The notes: generated by a model from the sequence alone, not told the origin. DNA of 6,563 nt from Planctomycetota bacterium (GCA_017885385.1 JAFNGF010000200.1:1-6563); one strand, 5' to 3'; positions 1 through 4,289 are shown, counted from the first letter of the stretch. Numbers and translations: made by a program.

Positions 1-68
1 GCCACAAGCTGGGCGAGTTCTCGCTCACACGGACATTTAGAGGCCACTCGAGCAAGAAGATAAAATAA
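1..68 (+). CDS. rpsS: 30S ribosomal protein S19, C-terminal fragment
   Basis: Only the last 21 residues are inside the window, read in frame 3 from base 3 to the TAA at 66-68. They contain HKLGEFSLTRTFRGHSSKK, which matches the conserved S19 C-terminus (GHKLGEF.PTRTFRGH in typical bacteria). S19 sits in the head of the small subunit, next to S13 and the A-site finger contact. Its place directly upstream of rplV is the usual S10-operon order (rplB-rpsS-rplV-rpsC). The stop lies only 3 nt before the rplV ATG, so translational coupling is likely. The gene's start is outside the window. Confidence 0.95.
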   Translation, partial: HKLGEFSLTRTFRGHSSKKIK

Positions 69-71
69 CCT

Positions 72-620
72 ATGTTAAGTGCTATTAAGCTCAAAGAACT
101 CTGTCAGCAGCGGCAGGTAGACATCGCCCAGTTGGCCGGCCAACTGGGCAGACCAAGACTCGATAAGAAGAAAGCTGTTGCGGCGATCAAAAACTGGCAA
201 AGAGGCCTTTTTAAACCCAAACCTCGAAAGGAAGACATTACCCGCCTGGCAGCCGCTCTATCCGTTGAGGCAAATGACTTGGCTGACTGGCACTCGTGTC
301 ACCTTTATGCCCCGCTCTCGGCTCGCAAGGCCAGGCTGGTCACGCAATTGATAGCGGGCAGAGGCGTTCAGGACGCTATGGACATCCTGAAGTTTACCAG
401 AAAACGAGCGGCAACGATGGTGAACAAGGTGCTAAAAGCCGCCATTGCAGATGCCGACGAGCAGCAGGCTGATGTAGACAATCTCTACGTCAGCGAGGCC
501 CGGGTCGATGATGCGGGCATCCGCATTGGTACTAAAAGATGGATCGCCAAGGACAGGGGCAGAACCCATCGCATAAGGAAAATGGGCTGTCATATACATA
601 TAACAGTAACGCAGCCTTAA
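72..620 (+). CDS. rplV: 50S ribosomal protein L22 with N-terminal helix-turn-helix-like extension
   Basis: The protein has 182 residues; typical L22 has about 110. Residues ~77-182 are the L22 domain: LSARKARLV (82-90), DAMDILKFT (101-109), KRAATMVNKVLKAAIADA (111-128) and the C-terminal HIHITV. L22 binds 23S rRNA, and its long beta hairpin lines the peptide exit tunnel. Residues ~5-73 are extra and resemble an XRE/Cro-CI helix-turn-helix: LKELCQQR, then a recognition-type unit VDIAQLAGQLG (16-26), KAVAAIKNWQRG (34-45), and a closing helix EDITRLAAALSVEANDLADW (54-73). The tunnel-loop segment (145-170) is about 3 residues longer than in E. coli, keeps KR and GR, and lacks the usual PRA. ATG 72 is the only ATG upstream of the L22 core; it follows rpsS by 3 nt and has no clear SD. 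An in-frame TTG at 279 is an alternative start giving a core-only form. The L22 call is certain; the helix-turn-helix reading is by pattern only. Confidence 0.93.
   Translation: MLSAIKLKELCQQRQVDIAQLAGQLGRPRLDKKKAVAAIKNWQRGLFKPKPRKEDITRLAAALSVEANDLADWHSCHLYAPLSARKARLVTQLIAGRGVQDAMDILKFTRKRAATMVNKVLKAAIADADEQQADVDNLYVSEARVDDAGIRIGTKRWIAKDRGRTHRIRKMGCHIHITVTQP
126..149. repeat. Perfect 24-nt palindrome inside the rplV extension
   Basis: Half-site GCCCAGTTGGCC (126-137) is followed immediately by its exact reverse complement (138-149). It covers exactly codons 19-26 of rplV (A-Q-L-A-G-Q-L-G), the part coding for the second helix of the helix-turn-helix-like segment. As DNA it has the two-fold symmetry of a dimeric repressor operator. 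As RNA it could form a GC-rich stem of about 10 bp with a 4-nt loop. The pseudo-repetitive peptide QLAGQL partly favours symmetry, but the synonymous choices (CAG/CAA, TTG/CTG) also had to mirror each other. Function is unknown. Confidence 0.8.
511..526 (+). repeat. Short hairpin in rplV tunnel-loop codons
   Basis: ATGCGG (511-516), loop GCAT, then CCGCAT (521-526) form a perfect 6-bp stem. It encodes residues 147-152, the place where this L22 is about three residues longer than the E. coli protein. It may be coincidental to the coding sequence. Confidence 0.5.
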
Positions 621-635
621 AGTGAAATGTGAATT

Positions 636-1448
636 ATGGGTCACAAGACATCACCAATAGGTTTTAGAACCGGGATAAGGCTTGGATGGCAAAGCACTTG
701 GTTTGCTCCAAAGGATAGCTACGGGGATTTCCTTGTCGAGGACCAGAGAATCCGTAGGTACGTCGACCAGAAGTTCAACCGGAGCATGCCCAAAGGTGCG
801 GTGGCAAAGATCGAGATAATCCGGACACGCAACGAGGTTAACGTGACATTGCACAGCGCTCGTCCGGGCGTGGTCATAGGCCCCAGAGGAGGCGAAGTAG
901 ACAAGCTGCGAGAAGAGCTCGAGGAGATGACAGGGCGAAAAGTAACCGTCAACGTCATTGAGATCAAAGATCCAGACCTGAATGCTGCTCTGGTAGCTGA
1001 GGCGATCGCCGAACAACTGTCCAAGCGAGCTTCATTCAGGCGTACGATGAAACAGTTTTGCGAATCTGCGATGGATGTCGGCGCCAAGGGAGTTAAGATT
1101 ATCTGCGGAGGCCGGCTTGCAGGGGCTGAAATGGCGCGGAGAGAAACCCAAAAGCTCGGCAGCATCCCACTGCATACTCTGGATGCCAACGTAGATTACG
1201 CTACGGCAACGGCAAGAACAACGTATGGAGCCATCGGCGTTAAAGTCTGGATTTATAAGGGTAAATTCGGCGAAGAGATTGTACCAGGCCCACGCCGTCG
1301 AACTCGACCGTCCCGGCGCACCGGTGCTCCGGCAGGCCGGGCCAGTGCGCATGAAGTTGTGCCGGTAAAACAGGATAATAAACCCACTGAATCTAGTCCG
1401 GGTACCGCACCGAGACAAACCGACGCCGGCGGACAAAAGACCGTATAA
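636..1448 (+). CDS. rpsC: 30S ribosomal protein S3
   Basis: The protein has 270 residues (E. coli S3 has 233). The N-terminus MGHKTSPIGFRTGI is the standard S3 start and fixes the ATG at 636. A type II KH domain follows, with TLHSARPGVVIGPRGGEV at 71-88; its GxxG loop is GPRG (82-85). The C-terminal domain has GGRLAGAEMARRE (158-170), IPLHTLDANVDY (177-188) and TTYGAIGVKVWIYKG (195-209). S3 lies at the mRNA entry channel. The residues tied to mRNA unwinding in E. coli (R131, R132, K135) are present here as R135, R136 and K139. After about residue 212 there is a tail of roughly 55 residues, first strongly basic (PRRRTRPSRR), then polar and rich in P/T/Q/G, probably disordered. It starts 15 nt after rplV without a recognisable SD. 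Confidence 0.97.
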   Translation: MGHKTSPIGFRTGIRLGWQSTWFAPKDSYGDFLVEDQRIRRYVDQKFNRSMPKGAVAKIEIIRTRNEVNVTLHSARPGVVIGPRGGEVDKLREELEEMTGRKVTVNVIEIKDPDLNAALVAEAIAEQLSKRASFRRTMKQFCESAMDVGAKGVKIICGGRLAGAEMARRETQKLGSIPLHTLDANVDYATATARTTYGAIGVKVWIYKGKFGEEIVPGPRRRTRPSRRTGAPAGRASAHEVVPVKQDNKPTESSPGTAPRQTDAGGQKTV

Positions 1449-1450
1449 CA

Positions 1451-1463
1451 AAAACGTGGTTTT
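1451..1463 (+). repeat. Weak hairpin just after rpsC
   Basis: AAAAC (1451-1455), loop GTG, GTTTT (1459-1463) form an AT-rich 5-bp stem two bases after the rpsC stop. The right arm contains four Ts but the stem is too weak for a convincing terminator. It is the first of two inverted repeats in the rpsC-rplP gap. Confidence 0.35.
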
Positions 1464-1475
1464 GAACGATATCGG

Positions 1476-1498
1476 GTAGGAACGCTATTGCGTCCTAC
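1476..1498 (+). repeat. Hairpin in the rpsC-rplP gap
   Basis: GTAGGA (1476-1481) and CGC (1483-1485) pair with GCG (1490-1492) and TCCTAC (1493-1498) around a TATT loop, giving nine pairs with one bulged A. It ends 26 nt before the rplP ATG. No T-tract follows, so it is not a standard intrinsic terminator. A role in mRNA processing or translation control is possible but not shown. Confidence 0.6.
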
Positions 1499-1524
1499 AC
1501 TTTATATCTGTCAGGGCAAGAAAA

Positions 1525-1944
1525 ATGGCATTGATGCCAAAGAGAGTCAAATATCGCAAGAGCCAGCGCGGCACGATGAAAGGCAATGCGACCAGGGGTA
1601 ACTATGTAGCCTTCGGCGACTATGGGCTGCAGGCCTTGGAGACCAGCTGGATAAGCGCCAAGATCATTGAAGCCGGCCGCGTGGCTGCGACCCACTTCCT
1701 GCATCGGGAAGGCAAAGTTTATGTCAGGATATTCCCTCACATGCCTGTAAGCGCCAAGCCGTTGGAGACCCGGATGGGAAAAGGTAAAGGCGAGCCTGAG
1801 TCTTGGGTCGCCAGGGTCAGACCCGGACAGGTGTGTTTTGAGGTTGGAGGAGTAAACGAAGACATGGCAAAGCAAGCGCTGCTTAGAGTCGCTTATAAGA
1901 TGCCGATAAAGTGCAGGTTCATCAAGCGCAGACATTCACTGTAA
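1525..1944 (+). CDS. rplP: 50S ribosomal protein L16
   Basis: The protein has 139 residues, normal for L16 (E. coli 136). MALMPKRVKYRKSQRG is the standard N-terminus and supports the ATG at 1525. Conserved blocks include YGLQALE (33-39), KPLETRMGKGKGEPESWVA (78-96), RPGQVCFEV (99-107) and MPIKCRF (126-132). L16 sits near the A-site tRNA elbow and helps organise the peptidyl-transferase surroundings. R83 corresponds to the arginine hydroxylated in E. coli L16 by RoxA (R81); whether this organism modifies it cannot be seen. A short AGGG (1513-1516) lies 8 nt before the start, a modest SD. The gene follows rpsC after a 76-nt gap with hairpins and runs closely into rpmC. Confidence 0.97.
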   Translation: MALMPKRVKYRKSQRGTMKGNATRGNYVAFGDYGLQALETSWISAKIIEAGRVAATHFLHREGKVYVRIFPHMPVSAKPLETRMGKGKGEPESWVARVRPGQVCFEVGGVNEDMAKQALLRVAYKMPIKCRFIKRRHSL

Positions 1945-1950
1945 AAGGAG
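1945..1950 (+). promoter_or_regulatory. Shine-Dalgarno for rpmC
   Basis: AAGGAG lies 8 nt before the ATG at 1959 and directly after the rplP stop (1942-1944). It decides the rpmC start against the longer reading frame that opens at 1911 inside rplP. Confidence 0.85.
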
Positions 1951-1958
1951 ACCGCCGG

Positions 1959-2153
1959 ATGAAGGCGCAGCAGTACCGCGAAATGAGCAGTGATGAGCTG
2001 CAAAACACGCTGCAAGAACAGCAGAAACGCCTGTTTGAATTGCGTACACAGGCGGTTACGGAGACTCTGGAGAACTCCAAAGCCATGCGCAATGCCAGGC
2101 GTGATATTGCCAGAGTTAAAACTATACTGCGTGAAAAAGCCAAGGCGGAATGA
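1959..2153 (+). CDS. rpmC: 50S ribosomal protein L29
   Basis: This is a small protein of 64 residues, the usual L29 size. It has the two-helix hairpin pattern with SSDELQNTLQEQQKRLFELR (10-29) and the family signature around ETLENSKAMRNARRDIARVK (35-54). L29 binds 23S rRNA beside the tunnel exit, next to L23, where trigger factor and SRP dock. The frame is open further upstream to 1911, but that would overlap rplP and add an unrelated peptide. The ATG at 1959 has a strong AAGGAG at 8 nt, so it was chosen. Order rplP-rpmC-rpsQ is canonical. Confidence 0.96.
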   Translation: MKAQQYREMSSDELQNTLQEQQKRLFELRTQAVTETLENSKAMRNARRDIARVKTILREKAKAE

Positions 2154-2164
2154 CCCGGAACGGG
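2154..2164 (+). repeat. Short hairpin abutting the rpmC stop
   Basis: CCCG (2154-2157), loop GAA, CGGG (2161-2164) start on the base after the rpmC TGA. It is a GC-only 4-bp stem, small enough to be chance. It is listed because similar stems occur in the other gaps. Confidence 0.35.
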
Positions 2165-2196
2165 CATTAAACCGGCGATCATAATACGGTATAAAA

Positions 2197-2457
2197 ATGC
2201 AAGACAAGAAGCTAAAAATGTTGACCGGTGTAGTGATAGGCAAAAGCGGAAACAAGAACGCGAAAGTCGCCATTGACTACAGGGTCAAGCACGCGAAGTA
2301 CAACAAGTACCTCAAGCGCAGGACGAGGCTGGCCATTCATGACGAGCACAACCAGGCCGGCCTCGGTGACCTTGTTGAGATAGCCGAGTGCAGACCGCTG
2401 AGCAAGACCAAGAGCTGGCGTCTAATTAGAGTTGTCCAGAAGGCAGAGTCGGTTTAG
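2197..2457 (+). CDS. rpsQ: 30S ribosomal protein S17
   Basis: The protein has 86 residues, normal for S17. It has the OB-fold family sequence LTGVVIGKSGNKNAKVAID (9-27), then RRTRLAIHDEHN (41-52) and the signature GDLVEIAECRPLSKTKSW (57-74). S17 is a primary 16S rRNA binder that acts early in 30S assembly. The ATG at 2197 gives the expected N-terminus; the 43-nt gap upstream shows no SD. In E. coli this is the last gene of the S10 operon. Here the same strand continues into rplN after the window's largest gap. Confidence 0.97.
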   Translation: MQDKKLKMLTGVVIGKSGNKNAKVAIDYRVKHAKYNKYLKRRTRLAIHDEHNQAGLGDLVEIAECRPLSKTKSWRLIRVVQKAESV

Positions 2458-2479
2458 CCGTTAAATCTCAGCCGGCAGA

Positions 2480-2500
2480 CCGGCTGCAGCGTGCAGCCGG
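2480..2500 (+). repeat. Strong perfect hairpin at the S10/spc boundary
   Basis: CCGGCTGCA (2480-2488), loop GCG, TGCAGCCGG (2492-2500) form a perfect 9-bp GC-rich stem in the 97-nt rpsQ-rplN gap. A GCCGGC on either side (2471-2476 and 2515-2520) could pair as an outer stem. No T-run follows, so a simple intrinsic terminator is unlikely. Candidates are an attenuator, an RNA-processing site, a protein-binding site, or a small dispersed repeat. The rest of the gap holds no gene, and I could not support a promoter there. Confidence 0.75.
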
Positions 2501-2554
2501 ACTACCAGACTACGGCCGGCGCCTTCGCCCAGACGAGGATGTGAGAATAGCAAA

Positions 2555-2941
2555 GTGATTCAGCAAGAAACAATGTTGGATATAGCCGACAACTCAGGTG
2601 TCAAGTCGGCTTTGTGCATCAGGGTACTCGGAAGGAGCGGAGCGCGCGGCAAATTCACCCGCGCGACGGCCACGGTGGGAGATATTGTCTGTGTGGCGAT
2701 AAAAAAGTCTCTGCCGACTTGCCAGTTGGACGATAAGAAAGTGCACAGATGCGTCATTATTCGCACCAAGACCCCTCTGAGGCGTCGAGATGGCAGCTAT
2801 GTGCGATTCGACAGCAACGCGGCGGTAATGATTGACAATGAGGGCAACCCGATAGGAACCAGAATTTTCGGTGTGGTGGCTCGCGAGCTGCGCGAGAAAA
2901 ACTATATGAAAATAATCTCACTGGCAAGCGAAGTGGTGTAA
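2555..2941 (+). CDS. rplN: 50S ribosomal protein L14
   Basis: The protein has 128 residues; E. coli L14 has 123. The start is GTG at 2555, chosen because it gives the canonical N-terminus MIQQETMLDIADNSGVKSA. Other signatures are RRRDGSYVRFDSNAAVMI (76-93) and the C-terminal block GTRIFGVVARELREKNYMKI (101-120). L14 lies on the subunit interface, forms intersubunit bridges, and is where the RsfS silencing factor binds in E. coli. Between S28 and V41 there are about six residues more than in E. coli, including RGKFTRATAT. Upstream, GAGG (2535-2538) is 16 nt away, too far for a normal SD. In E. coli this gene opens the spc operon. Confidence 0.97.
   Translation: MIQQETMLDIADNSGVKSALCIRVLGRSGARGKFTRATATVGDIVCVAIKKSLPTCQLDDKKVHRCVIIRTKTPLRRRDGSYVRFDSNAAVMIDNEGNPIGTRIFGVVARELREKNYMKIISLASEVV
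2643..2665 (+). repeat. Inverted repeat inside the rplN insertion
   Basis: CGCGCGG (2643-2649) and CCGCGCG (2659-2665) form a perfect 7-bp stem around a 9-nt loop. It encodes residues 30-37 of L14, inside the stretch that is longer than in E. coli. It could be a by-product of arginine/alanine codons or a trace of a small palindromic insertion. Confidence 0.5.
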
Positions 2942-2955
2942 ATGTGCAAAAGGGG

Positions 2956-2970
2956 CCCGCCGTAGGCGGG
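2956..2970 (+). repeat. First hairpin in the rplN-rplX gap
   Basis: CCCGCC (2956-2961), loop GTA, GGCGGG (2965-2970) form a perfect, all-GC 6-bp stem 14 nt after the rplN stop. The bases following it are AACCCAAACG, not a T-tract, so it does not look like an intrinsic terminator. Confidence 0.65.
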
Positions 2971-2979
2971 AACCCAAAC

Positions 2980-3000
2980 GTATCTCCTGGAGCGAGATAC
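2980..3000 (+). repeat. Second hairpin in the rplN-rplX gap
   Basis: GTATCTC (2980-2986), loop CTGGAGC, GAGATAC (2994-3000) form a perfect 7-bp stem. It lies nine bases after the first hairpin and 26 nt before the preferred rplX ATG. Two perfect stems in an 85-nt gap suggest structured leader RNA for rplX, but no known motif was recognised. Confidence 0.65.
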
Positions 3001-3026
3001 AAGATAAGAAATACCGGATGCAATTT

Positions 3027-3359
3027 ATGGCTCTACATATCAAAAAAGGCGACACGGTTGAAATCATAGCCGGCGACCATAAGGGCACTACCGGTAAAGT
3101 GCTGCGCGTTCTGCGTGAGAAGAACAAGGTAGTCGTGCAGGGTCAGAATTTAGCTAAGAAGCACGTTCGGCCTTCGCAGAAAAATCCGCAGGGAGGCCGA
3201 ATCAATGTTGAGCAGCCAATCCATATAAGCAACGTTTTGCCGCTGAATCCAAAAACGTCCAAAGGCAGCAGAGTCCGCCATCAAGTCGGTGAGGACGGCA
3301 GCAAGAAACGATTGGCTGCCGACGGCACTGAAATCGGCGTCATCAAAAAGGCAAAATAG
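3027..3359 (+). CDS. rplX: 50S ribosomal protein L24
   Basis: From the ATG at 3027 the protein has 110 residues, in line with L24 (E. coli 104). The N-terminal KOW motif is clear: IKKGDTVEIIAGDHKGTTGK (5-24), followed by KVVVQGQNLAKKHVRPS (34-50) and the GGRINVEQPIHISNV block (56-70). L24 is an assembly initiator that binds the 5' region of 23S rRNA and lies near the tunnel exit. A second in-frame ATG at 3018 would add three residues (MQF). I prefer 3027 because MALHIKKGD matches the usual start, but neither has a good SD. The upstream gap holds two perfect hairpins. Confidence 0.95.
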   Translation: MALHIKKGDTVEIIAGDHKGTTGKVLRVLREKNKVVVQGQNLAKKHVRPSQKNPQGGRINVEQPIHISNVLPLNPKTSKGSRVRHQVGEDGSKKRLAADGTEIGVIKKAK

Positions 3360-3384
3360 AGCTTTATGGATAGCGAATAGTTGA

Positions 3385-3410
3385 GCGCGATTCGATCGTG
3401 TTCGAAGCGC
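3385..3410 (+). repeat. Bulged hairpin in the rplX-rplE gap
   Basis: GCGC (3385-3388) and TTCGA (3391-3395) pair with TCGAA (3402-3406) and GCGC (3407-3410), leaving GA bulged on the 5' side and a TCGTGT loop. It ends 27 nt before the rplE ATG. In E. coli, S8 represses the spc operon by binding a bulged helix at the rplX-rplE junction. The location fits that idea, but I cannot show that the S8-recognition bases are present. Confidence 0.5.
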
Positions 3411-3437
3411 GGTAGAACATTAGACGCGAGTTACAAG

Positions 3438-3977
3438 ATGGCACGTTTGAAAGATTTGTATAAGTCCAAGATAGTTCCAGAATTGGCGAAACAGTTCGGC
3501 TATAAGAATCCTATGGCCGTGCCGCACGTGGAAAAGGTCGTCGTCTCGATGGGTGTGGGCAAGGCGACACAAGACAAAAAATTTCTGGAATCGGCCAAGA
3601 AGGATCTGATGATGATCACGGGCCAGATGCCCGCCGTTTGCAAAGCGAAAAAAAGCGTATCGAGCTTCAAACTTCGTCAAGGCAACGAAATTGGCTTGAA
3701 AGTCACCCTTCGCGGTGCAAGAATGTACGAGTTTATGGATAGACTTATCAATTTGACTATCCCTCGCGTAAGGGACTTTCGGGGCCTTAATCCGGACAGT
3801 TTTGACGGACGAGGCAACTACTCAATGGGCCTGACTGAGCAGACCGTCTTCCCCGAGGTGAATCCCGCTCAAGTTGAGTTTCAACAGGGCATGAACATAA
3901 CCTTTGTGACGACGGCAAGGTCTGATGAAGAAGCAAGAGCTATGTTAGCGCTGTTTGGCGCGCCTTTCAAGAGATAA
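3438..3977 (+). CDS. rplE: 50S ribosomal protein L5
   Basis: From ATG 3438 the protein has 179 residues, exactly the E. coli L5 length. It begins MARLKDLYKSKIVPEL. Family blocks are NPMAVPHVEKVVVSMGVG (24-41), ITGQMPAVCKAKKSVSSFKL (60-79), GLKVTLRG (86-93), the signature IPRVRDFRGL (108-117) and EVNPAQVEFQQGMNITFVTT (140-159). L5 binds 5S rRNA with L18 and forms part of the central protuberance, contacting the P-site tRNA. The frame is open back to a TTG at 3381, but the added peptide is not L5-like and spans the intergenic hairpin, so it was rejected. No clear SD precedes 3438. The 78-nt gap upstream contains a bulged hairpin. Confidence 0.97.
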   Translation: MARLKDLYKSKIVPELAKQFGYKNPMAVPHVEKVVVSMGVGKATQDKKFLESAKKDLMMITGQMPAVCKAKKSVSSFKLRQGNEIGLKVTLRGARMYEFMDRLINLTIPRVRDFRGLNPDSFDGRGNYSMGLTEQTVFPEVNPAQVEFQQGMNITFVTTARSDEEARAMLALFGAPFKR

Positions 3978-4000
3978 TAACAGATGGCCTTATCAAATAA

Positions 4001-4023
4001 ACAGCTTATGCGCTAAATGCTGT
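4001..4023 (+). repeat. Bulged hairpin in the rplE-rpsN gap
   Basis: ACAGC (4001-4005) and TTA (4006-4008) pair with TAA (4014-4016) and GCTGT (4019-4023), with AT bulged on the 3' side and loop TGCGC. It ends 8 nt before the rpsN Shine-Dalgarno, so it could affect ribosome access, but the inner pairs are weak. Confidence 0.45.
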
Positions 4024-4031
4024 ACGCAAAC

Positions 4032-4036
4032 AGGAG
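4032..4036 (+). promoter_or_regulatory. Shine-Dalgarno for rpsN
   Basis: AGGAG sits 7 nt before ATG 4044. Another ATG at 4040 is out of frame and only 3 nt away, and a longer frame opens at 4017. The SD and the 61-residue length both select 4044. Confidence 0.85.
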
Positions 4037-4043
4037 CGTATGG

Positions 4044-4229
4044 ATGTCGACAAAGGCATTGGAAAACAAAGTAAAGAAGAAACAAAAGTTCCGGGTTAGA
4101 CAATATACACGCTGTGAGCTTTGTGGAAGGTCTAAAGCAGTCTACCAGAAGTTCAAAATCTGCCGGATCTGTTTTAGAACTTTAGCTAACGAGGGCAAAA
4201 TCCCGGGAGTAAGAAAAGCTAGTTGGTGA
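4044..4229 (+). CDS. rpsN: 30S ribosomal protein S14, zinc-binding type
   Basis: The protein has 61 residues, the size of the short zinc (C+) form of S14, often called type Z (rpsZ). Four cysteines form two CxxC pairs: CELC (C24, C27) and CRIC (C40, C43). Flanking family sequence includes KFRVRQYTRCELCGRSKAVY (15-34) and the C-terminal GKIPGVRKASW. S14 is in the 30S head next to S3 and S10. The short form is the one normally encoded between rplE and rpsH in Gram-positives and many other phyla. The proteobacterial S14 is longer and lacks the cysteines. ATG 4044 follows a good SD. Confidence 0.97.
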   Translation: MSTKALENKVKKKQKFRVRQYTRCELCGRSKAVYQKFKICRICFRTLANEGKIPGVRKASW

Positions 4230-4238
4230 AACGCCAAC
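4222..4238 (+). repeat. Hairpin over the rpsN stop codon
   Basis: GTTGGTG (4222-4228), loop AAA, CGCCAAC (4232-4238) form a 7-bp stem with one T-G wobble. The TGA stop (4227-4229) lies in the top of the stem and the loop. A perfect 10-nt palindrome, GGTGTACACC (4247-4256), follows in the same gap. No T-tract is present. Confidence 0.55.
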
Positions 4239-4276
4239 CGCTACCCGGTGTACACCTGGATAAGACTATTAGATGC

Positions 4277-4280
4277 GAGG
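4277..4280 (+). promoter_or_regulatory. Shine-Dalgarno for rpsH
   Basis: GAGG lies 9 nt before ATG 4290 and supports that start over an in-frame GTG at 4248, which would add 14 residues unlike S8. Confidence 0.65.
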
Positions 4281-4289
4281 CACAAGTAT

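Noticed and set aside
719..1189. Long reverse-strand open frames opposite rpsC (also 651-1016 and 1032-1451)
   Set aside because: They lie wholly opposite a clearly identified S3 gene, have no recognisable domain, and read like mirror frames of coding DNA.
1990..2184. Forward 64-codon frame overlapping rpmC
   Set aside because: It is a shifted frame of L29, with no SD and no recognisable protein.
2458..2554. A promoter for the spc part in the rpsQ-rplN gap
   Set aside because: I saw no convincing -35/-10 pair; weak AT-rich matches such as AGAATA near 2544 are not enough.
1476..3000. REP-like repeat family or CRISPR array
   Set aside because: The hairpin arms differ in sequence from gap to gap, and there are no evenly spaced direct repeats.
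3381..3437. N-terminal extension of L5 from a TTG start
   Set aside because: The added 19 residues are not L5-like and come from the intergenic hairpin; ATG 3438 gives the exact family length.
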